Below, in pieces: positions 57,015 to 64,000 of a stretch of 64,000 nt of DNA. Each line of letters opens with the position of its first letter. Position 1 is the stretch's first letter. The stretch is from contig JAJGOT010000437.1 in NCBI GenBank assembly GCA_022457155.1, positions 1 through 64,000 on the forward strand, in the 5' to 3' direction. Source of the stretch: Cladopsammia gracilis (taxonomy: Eukaryota > Cnidaria > Anthozoa > Scleractinia > Dendrophylliidae). Below the pieces are notes generated by a model, which saw only the letters and a program-made list of their open reading frames with translations, was not told where the DNA came from and made no database searches. The position numbers and the translations under genes are program-made.

Positions 57015-57405
57015 TCTACTACAGGATACACATTTCTTCAATCTTTTTTAGGCTTTCCACTCAACTCGCTGCCCTTCGTCGCTTTTTCTACCGTACCAAT
57101 CAACTTTGCTATAGCATTTTCCAGGAGAATATCTTCACCTCATAACTTTAAATTCACAACATTTTCGAGGGCAGACAAGATGCCATGCCCACAAGCAGAA
57201 GCACTTGGTGCATTTGGCACATTTGTGGAATGCCAATCAGTCTACTTGTTTCTTTTTGTATGCTACTCTCCACTTTGCTCAAAAGCGCACTTCCTTAATT
57301 TTCGTAAGGACGAATGAGGAATGTTTTTTAACTCCTTTTTCAAACAATACTTTAAATATTTCTACAAGTAAATTTTATTACTGAGGCGTGTTTTTGGAGT
57401 ACCGA
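57015..57405. repeat. Dispersed repeat family, copy B (right arm)
   Basis: This is the reverse-complement partner of 6215-6600. The shared blocks are the CTTTTTCTACCGTACC segment and the poly-pyrimidine TTTTTTAACTCC segment. Confidence 0.5.
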
Positions 57406-58429
57406 CAAACCTGACAGCCGAATGTTAAAATAAAACGTTTAAATCTTTGACGTATACTGGTTTACGATGTCAGTGTCTTAAATACTGCCGTGAGAAAAGT
57501 ATCAAATTTAAACATTTAAATTTTAGAAAGCAATATTTCAGCCAACAAACGTAAAAATGGTTTAAAAAAAAGATGTCTGGATTTGGAATTAAGTTTGAGT
57601 GTGGAATACTGAGCACATTTCGTCAAGTTCGACGGAAAATACATAGTTTTATCTCAAGAGATTAGCGAATCGTCTTGTACAATGTGAAGAAGGAAAGACA
57701 CCCGCTTGTTATTATGAGAACATTTGTTCCTGCTGAATTGATGGCCAAACAAAACTTTCCTTTACTGTATGGCTTGCGTTGACAGAGTAAGCCGAGAAAT
57801 CGGCATGTGTATACGGTATATGGCGAGATCCTTTTGCTATTCAAGACAGTACGAGTACACCAGCGTGAAGTAACGAATTTTTTTTTTTTTTTAACTTTTC
57901 CATAAAGAACCGTTAACATCTTGTTATTTCATAGGGATAAATTCTGACTTGCGAAAAGCCACAACAAATTAAAAAAAATACTTCTTCCATTCACAGTAAT
58001 AACGAATGAAGTGACATCATGCCTCATTAAGCAATTACCTTTGCGCGTCTTTGCGTATTTAAATTGTTCTTTTCCGCGGCCAGGAACGTTTTGTTTGTCG
58101 CGGTTAATATTTATCATTGCTCTAAACTGCCTAAGATTTAAATGAGTGGAGAGGTAGACATTGTCTTGCTGCTCACTGTTCTCATGACCTGTACGGAATT
58201 GTCTAACTTCCAATGGCGAAAATATCCTTCACAGATTAGTCGTATAATTTTTTTGCTATGCAGCAAAGCTCTAGACTTTGGATTGGACTTAGATTATTTC
58301 AACTTTTTGTAAAATATATGGCTCTTTTACACAGAGAACTTACGTACCTTTAATTCTGCTTCGATTCTCGTCTTCAAATGGAATGAAGAACAGAGGAAAC
58401 CGTTTTCATTTTATTTCAAAACTCATTAA

Positions 58430-60400
58430 TAATTAATAGAATATCAACCTATCACACGAGTGCAAAAACCCACAATTTCAATCTGAAAATCCTAGAGAGA
58501 GATTTGATATTAGTCTCAGGGGAAAGGCGGGGTTCAATGTTCAGACAATTAAATTATTGGCAATTTTTATTGATTTATTGATTTATTTATTTTTTTTTTT
58601 CATGAAAACGATTTTGAATCGTCGCCGTGATTTTTGTCAAAGTCGTTTTATCCACCATGCCAGTGATCTTCTGTATAACTTTTTTCAGGAGACTATTTTT
58701 ACCTCCGTATCAAGAAATGGTCTATTGTACCGGTTCGCATTCACACTTTAAGAAGTAAACAATAGGCCTTTTGTAGTAAGTGACGCTGCCGAAACCACGC
58801 CGAAACATTCGTGGATTATCGTTAAATCTTCAGCTTGACAACCCAAGCGCGCGCAACTTTGAGCTCGCAAATACCTCTTTCTCGAATAGTCTCATAAAAC
58901 TGCAGCTTCAGTCTTAGATTTTCATTTCATTCTTCTAGAGTGTGTGCACATAAAAGCACACTTAAGTGCAAAGGTGTGACTTTTTTCGGGAGGTGTGATT
59001 ACGTCTTGATTCAAAACACCATGTGTATTCATGAATAAAGATAAACACATATTTGCATAACTGAATTATTTCCGTAGTAAAACAAAAGTAACAAACAAAG
59101 CGATTTAAGTGCTTTGCTTCTTTGTTATCCGATGAACGTAGCTGCCGTTAGCTTGGCAAAATAGACTTTCAAACAAGATGTCATCGAATAAAGCAACGCA
59201 TATTTATGCTTTAAAAATGGACGAGTAACCAGGTGATAAGGCATATTTACAAACTTAAAAAACCTTCTCTGGTTAAAAAGTTTTAAATATGTGGTTTCGA
59301 TTGCCAGTTTGCAATACCTCGTTCTTTCTATCCATTATTTAGAAAATGGTCACACCCACTCAGCCAATCAGTGCCCAGTATTTGTGTGCTCTATATCCCA
59401 TAAACTGTCTTAAATTATGTAAAGAGGCGGGGGCTTTGAAGCCCAGGGAAATTGTGGGGTAAAATAACGACTCATCGTGTCCTATGGGATATAGCGCCTC
59501 TCGCATTAGATAGAAGTGCCACTTGGGCTACGCCCTCGTGGCCTTCTATCTATGCTCGAGGCGCTATATCCCATAGAACACTCGCGTTCATTGTCTAACC
59601 CTTACTACGTTAATCTTATGTGTTGAATCGTTTCACGGAATATTCATAGACTGCTAAGTCATTGTTGTTGATATATCTGGAAAGGGACTCTTTGACGAAT
59701 AATGAATAAAAAGGGCGAACATGGAAATACATACGGTAAAAAGTTTAAGTGATAAAGAAAATTTTCGCGTAACGAAACACTGGAATCTTGGCCTACCGCA
59801 GTTACAAGCGAAGCAGACAATAACTCGAAACAAGTACCTAAGTAATATTCAATTCTTTTGAAAACTTTGTATTATCATTTTATTCCCCCAAAAGTATTTT
59901 TTTTTTTGTTTCTATCGGTATTTTTCTACTTCACACTTTTTACCGTATATATTTCCATGTTTGTGCATTTCATTCTTTATCATTTGTCAAAGATTGCAGA
60001 CTGGCAATCGAAAGCTCATACATTCTAAACTTTTTAACCATAGAACGTTTTATAAATTTGTTAGCATTTATGCGGCTACAAGATTCGAATGATTTATAAC
60101 TCAGAACGAACTTCGTTCAACCAATACGTTGCTGTTAAAGAAACTTTTATGACTCTCTGTTATTAGTTAATTTGTAGTGTCAGTTATAACTCAAAACCTC
60201 CACCGCGGATGAACTTGCCACTCAGCACGACCCCGCCAAAAAGATAAATTATTTTTGAAGTCGTTCAAAAACAAATTGCAGCAAGTGTTTTATCAGGTGT
60301 AAAACTCTTGGCTACTACTGCTCACCTTTCAAATAGTACTTTGAATAGTTTTACAAGTCATTGATATTAAAACATGTATTATTGAAGCATGCTTTGGAGC
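58430..60400. repeat. Dispersed repeat family, copy A (right arm)
   Basis: This is the reverse-complement partner of 3085-5215 without the 134-bp MITE. It shows the same order of blocks, from AATTATTAATAG near 58430 to the GTGCTTTGGAGCACGAA segment near 60395. Confidence 0.5.
59483..59577. repeat. Inverted repeat TATGGGATATAGCGCCTCG (right)
   Basis: This is the mirror of the hairpin at 4047-4150, with the same arms and nearly the same loop. Confidence 0.6.
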
Positions 60401-60442
60401 ACGAACTGAAATGACAGCCTATAGGTGGTTTGCATCTTCCGT

Positions 60443-60527
60443 CACGGCGGCCATGTTGGATGACAGTCAACAAAAGATTTCTCATTGGCTTCTATTGTTG
60501 TGTCATCCAACATGGCCGCCATGTCTT
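60443..60527. repeat. Short hairpin with GGCCATGTTGGATGACA arms (right)
   Basis: This is the mirror of 2962-3050, with the same inverted words around a CTCATTGGCTTC loop. It was present before the duplication. Confidence 0.55.
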
Positions 60528-61485
60528 TTGTTCGTTAATTCCTTTGGGAATGGTTGCAAACTATCAATTACGGAATCGCGCCCATTGAAACACGTCGAGC
60601 GTAGACGCAAATTTTGCTGTCAATCAAATGTTCGCCTGTGTATTATGAGGTGTGATTATCGCCAAGATTATGTTTGGGATTTAGTTATGCTGTTTGCCAA
60701 TGTTTTTTTTTTTACTGTTATCACTGGTGTTTTTGATGTTACGAATTGTTTTTTACGTATTCTTAATTATGTTCGACAACACATCGCTGTTGTTTTCGTT
60801 GCCCTTGCATTGGATTATTCTTGCGAATTATGTTTTCTGCGTTAACAATTCTCTTCTGTATTTACGCATTCTGTTATTCCATATTATGTTATGCGAACTG
60901 TGATTCGATTATTCGTGTTTCGAACGAAACACAGACTCTGTTTTAAAATGCGTGGCCATATCACCAAAACATACTACCAATGTTTTCTGGTCGTAATACT
61001 ATTTCAAAGTACCAAACTGACTTCACAACATTGCACGAGAAACTGTAATTCCACTTTCGCGGATTTAATCCGCTAAATCGGAAAGTTCTAATCTCAAGGA
61101 AGAAAGAACATTCTTCTCTGCAATTGTATGTGCTTATTGCTGGTTTTTCGTTACTTTTTGCTCTCGATTCACCTATCGTGTTTATTGACCTAACCAAAAT
61201 CCGAGTAAGGTGGCTCCATGCACCCAATTCGCATATAACTAACCGCATATAAGCCGGTCTAATTTACATCAAATTACGGCATGCAAGCGAGTAAAATAGG
61301 CCCCATTTACCTAACAGTAGCATTCTTTATATTACTGACTTAAACACAGAACAGAGAGAAAAGAGCTTCAGTTTAGCACTGATCTGCAGTGTTTAGGTTT
61401 AAGCATTGACTTAAAAACGGTTAGCTCTCATTTATGGTTATGGGGAACACTATAAATATGTTAAAAAATTACAATTCCTGTCAGC

Positions 61486-61556
61486 TAGCCCTCGTTGGTG
61501 TAGTGGATATGGATATTAGTTATGAAGTAAACGACTCGGGTTAGGGGCATACACGC
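61486..61556 (+). other. Degenerate tRNA-like sequence, SINE head candidate (right)
   Basis: This is the mirror of 1930-2000: an A-box-like TGGTGTAGTGG followed about 45 bases later by a weak B-box-like word. No acceptor stem or anticodon arm can be drawn with confidence. Confidence 0.25.
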
Positions 61557-61741
61557 TTCAGTTTTTTGTTTCCTTCTTTTTCCTTCTTTACTCTAAAAAA
61601 ATAAGTTTTACTTTATGTAAAATGTTCAAGTGAAAAACAAAAGCTAGTTTGAGATCAGCTCTATTTTCATTATTTCTCAGTAGCGGTGATTTTATGTTAG
61701 TTAGACCCGCTTATATGCGGTGAATTGAATTGATTGATTGA

Positions 61742-62060
61742 ATAAATGAAGGAAAACAATGTTTACATTTTTACGTCATTTAGCGTTTATTTATTGGTTT
61801 CGATTATATATAAATTTGAGTCAATTTGGACGGTTTTCAAGAGGTTTAAAAAAATTTGGAAATCCAGGATGGCGGATCCAAGATGGCGGCCGTATAACAA
61901 ATTACTTAAAAACTTCGTCATACGACGTAATCGTTCCATTGTGCGGACCGCAAAGGAGACAGTTTTGGACGTACTATGTACCCTCTAGGTTTCATTGCCA
62001 TAGCCTTGGTGTTCATGAAATTACGAGTTACCTCTTAAAAACCGTCCAAATTGACTCAAA
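61742..62060 (+). mobile_element. Old truncated piggyBac-MITE-family copy (right arm)
   Basis: This is the mirror of 1451-1740 and slightly longer. It carries two tandem AAGATGGCGG-like words near 61868-61890 and the GGACCGCAAAGGAGACAG segment shared with all family members. The terminal CCCTATTCGG repeats are absent. Confidence 0.6.
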
Positions 62061-62149
62061 ATAAATAATTATTTTGAATTTATAGTACTGGTGTGCGTAG
62101 CACTTAAAAAAAGTGTTTGGGAATTCAAATAAGCGTTTGGCTCTGGGAA

Positions 62150-62246
62150 CACATGCAAGCACTGATGAAGGGGTTATCCCCGAAACACCTAACTGTTAAA
62201 ATACAGTTTTCAGTGCTCGTAACATACACATTGTATAATTGTGTAT
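62150..62246 (+). repeat. Repeat end with hammerhead-core-like motif (right copy)
   Basis: This is the mirror of 1263-1400. CTGATGA is at 62162-62168, followed by a four-base-pair GGGG/CCCC stem and GAAAC at 62182-62186. The outer edge of the right arm follows within 60 bases. Confidence 0.45.
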
Positions 62247-63250
62247 ATATTATTAATACGATTTTATGAAAATTTATGATGTATGAAAATGCCAAAAAAA
62301 CTTAGCTTATTCATGTTAGTTTTTTATCTTGGCGGCGCGATGTTTACAAGTTTATACTCAAACTCGTGAACACGCTACGCTAAAATTTCACAAACCGATG
62401 TTTTATACGGAAATTATACCTATTATAAAACAACAGACAACATAAAATACAGCAGTCAAATTGCAGAGAATGTTGCATTGTAAAGACTTCAATTCAGAAT
62501 TGAAAAACAAACTGAACAAGCATGCGACCGAACAGAGCGAAAAGCTATCAGATTTGCAAAAACTACAATCAAGGCAGTCTTACAAAAATTAATACATTTG
62601 GACACAAATTAACGTTAAAAAAAACGTTACCTGCACTCGATACAGCTTTTTAGTCCCTTCCTTTAGCACCCAGCTTTCCAGAAAATTATGCGAGTTGAAT
62701 TGTTCTTGTTGTTGTTTTGACACGGACCATTCGCTAAAGAACCCGCATCTTTAGTCCACACATTTCAAGTACGAAGTTAATCCATACTGAAAGCATAAGT
62801 TGTTCTCTCTTCAATTAACAACGGATTTTGGACTGCACAGCGAGTCTCTGTTTCAGTTCATGAACCATTTCTCCATTGAGCAGACTGAGTTCGGCAAAAC
62901 TTGCACACAACAACCCGTGATGCGAAAAAATACAAACTTGCTCGTTTTAGTTCCTACAGCTGCGTAGTGAGATTTTTCGGTTCCAATCCGCTTCAAACAG
63001 TATTTAGGAACATTTTCAAGGAAACATAAAGCATATACCATATTTCAAAGCCAATTATTAGAAGACAATTTCAGAAAATTGTGCTTGTTCGTTTTTTCCA
63101 GATCAAGCGGTTTGAACAGCTTTGCCAAGGTGAACTTTCATTCAGCTTTCCCAAGGTGAACTGTGATACGCGGCAAAATTTTCGCGCCTTTTTTCGTTCA
63201 GTCATGCGATCAGCATTTTTTCTTTCCCTTTCGCTATGTTATAAAAGAAT
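62247..63250. other. Right flank without recognisable genes
   Basis: This is single-copy-looking AT-rich DNA with no support for coding. An open frame at 62853-63041 on the minus strand has no features beyond chance. Confidence 0.5.
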
Positions 63251-63254
63251 TTGT

Positions 63255-63433
63255 TCATGCTTTTAGCTGTGCGTATATCGAGTTATGGATGCACTTGGGA
63301 AGTTTGGAGAGCACTCAAGAGGCTAGAGTTGCACTCGGCTATCGCCTCGTGCAACTCTTACGCATCTTTCGTGCTCTCCAAACTTCCCGCGTGCATCCAT
63401 AACTCGATATACGCACGCTAAGCATGAACAAAT
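63255..63433. mobile_element. 180-bp palindromic MITE
   Basis: TTTGTTCATGCTTTTAGC and GCGTATATCGAGTTATGGAT at the left are mirrored at the right. The words GGGAAGTTTGGAGAGCAC and GTGCTCTCCAAACTTCCC face each other. The centre GCACTCGGCTATCGCCTCGTGC is itself partly symmetric. Confidence 0.8.
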
Positions 63434-64000
63434 TCTTAAAATGTCGATCTTAATATTACGAAATTCTGAACAAAGGCACATGCTCAAAATATCGTTGTTT
63501 ATCGCCTACCGTTTTACGGAACACGTGTGAGCCATAAGCTTCTGACTTCCCTTGAATACTTAGATTGATCTAATTTTTATAAAATCATCGTGTTTAGACT
63601 ATGACAAGTTATACAACAAATTGAAACTATGACAGCTTTTTCTAGCGCAGTAGTTGTGATACGCGAGTTGAGTGAATGAAGACTTATTTCAACCCTGTTT
63701 GCATGTGTTTGGAATCACCAAATTGTGCCCTTAGTTGATAACGACTTTCTTCGTTTTTCTCGGAAAAGAATAAACATTTCAAGAAAAAAAACTACATGGC
63801 ATTCATATACTTACTATAGACTATCTATGTGCAAAAAAGGAGTGAATTTGATTTTTTCAGCTTTACCGAAGATTTTGCGATTTGGTTTGATATTTGCACG
63901 GATCTGCTCTTAAAGGAGCTGTTGTCATGGGGATTTTGACGTTTTTAGGTCAAAATTGTCCGAAAATAAAACTAAGTATCTTTGTCATACGCGAAATGCT
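63434..64000. other. Window end, nothing identified
   Basis: AT-rich DNA. No splice-bounded or motif-bearing frame is visible. Confidence 0.5.

Larger units (their letters stand above)
51132..62246 (-). repeat. Right arm of large inverted duplication
   Basis: This is the reverse-complement partner of 1263-24710, 11.1 kb long. It carries the second copy of the four-exon secreted-protein gene and the same ancestral repeats in reverse order. It lacks five left-arm insertions. It has its own piggyBac-like MITE at 54326-54921 and a tandem 232-bp repeat at 52613-53076. Its compactness makes it the better proxy for the ancestral arrangement, except where 15412-16278 may have been deleted from it. 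Confidence 0.93.

Overview
This window looks like nuclear DNA of a marine invertebrate, most likely an anthozoan cnidarian such as a stony coral. The reasons are spliceosomal introns with GT-AG borders, AT-rich intergenic DNA, no bacterial-style gene packing, and a dense mix of BEL/Pao, LINE, pogo/Tigger, Helitron, piggyBac-like, hAT-like and Mutator-like remains. The species cannot be named from the sequence. Most open reading frames are chance frames in repeats. The supported coding content is one small host gene present twice, one possible tiny host gene, and transposon proteins.

The backbone is a large inverted duplication. The left arm runs from 1263 to 24710, expanded by later insertions. 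The right arm runs from 51132 to 62246 on the opposite strand. Each arm carries a four-exon gene for a secreted cysteine-rich protein of 216 residues that I do not recognise (left 8345-15102 on +, right 51572-55275 on -). The two genes face each other tail to tail across a central segment of about 26 kb. Their proteins differ at one residue. Each arm also keeps the empty site for insertions seen only in the other. Left only: a hAT-like MITE at 3635, a 2.9-kb foldback at 8962, a piggyBac-like MITE at 13499 and an 8.3-kb Mutator-like element at 16340. Right only: a piggyBac-like MITE at 54326. The order of events can therefore be read directly.

The 8.3-kb element (16340-24618) contains a dead L1/Tx1-type LINE, several G-tract repeats and some exon-like fragments. 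The central segment (24711-51131) begins with a possible three-exon mini-gene (24712-25423), then an antisense pogo/Tigger transposase pseudogene (25430-27437), simple repeats and a retroposon tail. Next comes a complete but broken BEL/Pao retrotransposon (30050-41851) with 363-bp LTRs and a TATAA target duplication. Its gag is split by a 3.3-kb insertion bracketed by two identical-length 293-bp MITEs. Its integrase is split by another MITE that sits between two 166-bp copies of the same coding segment. It also has a frameshift before the reverse transcriptase and a stop codon in integrase. From 42 to 51 kb there are more terminal-inverted-repeat elements, G-tract repeats, a perfect long hairpin and a Helitron-type helicase fragment.

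The outer flanks (1-1262 and 62247-64000) are single copy with respect to the duplication and hold only repeats and palindromes. Two haplotypes wrongly joined in an assembly could imitate the inverted duplication; read depth and spanning long reads would decide.
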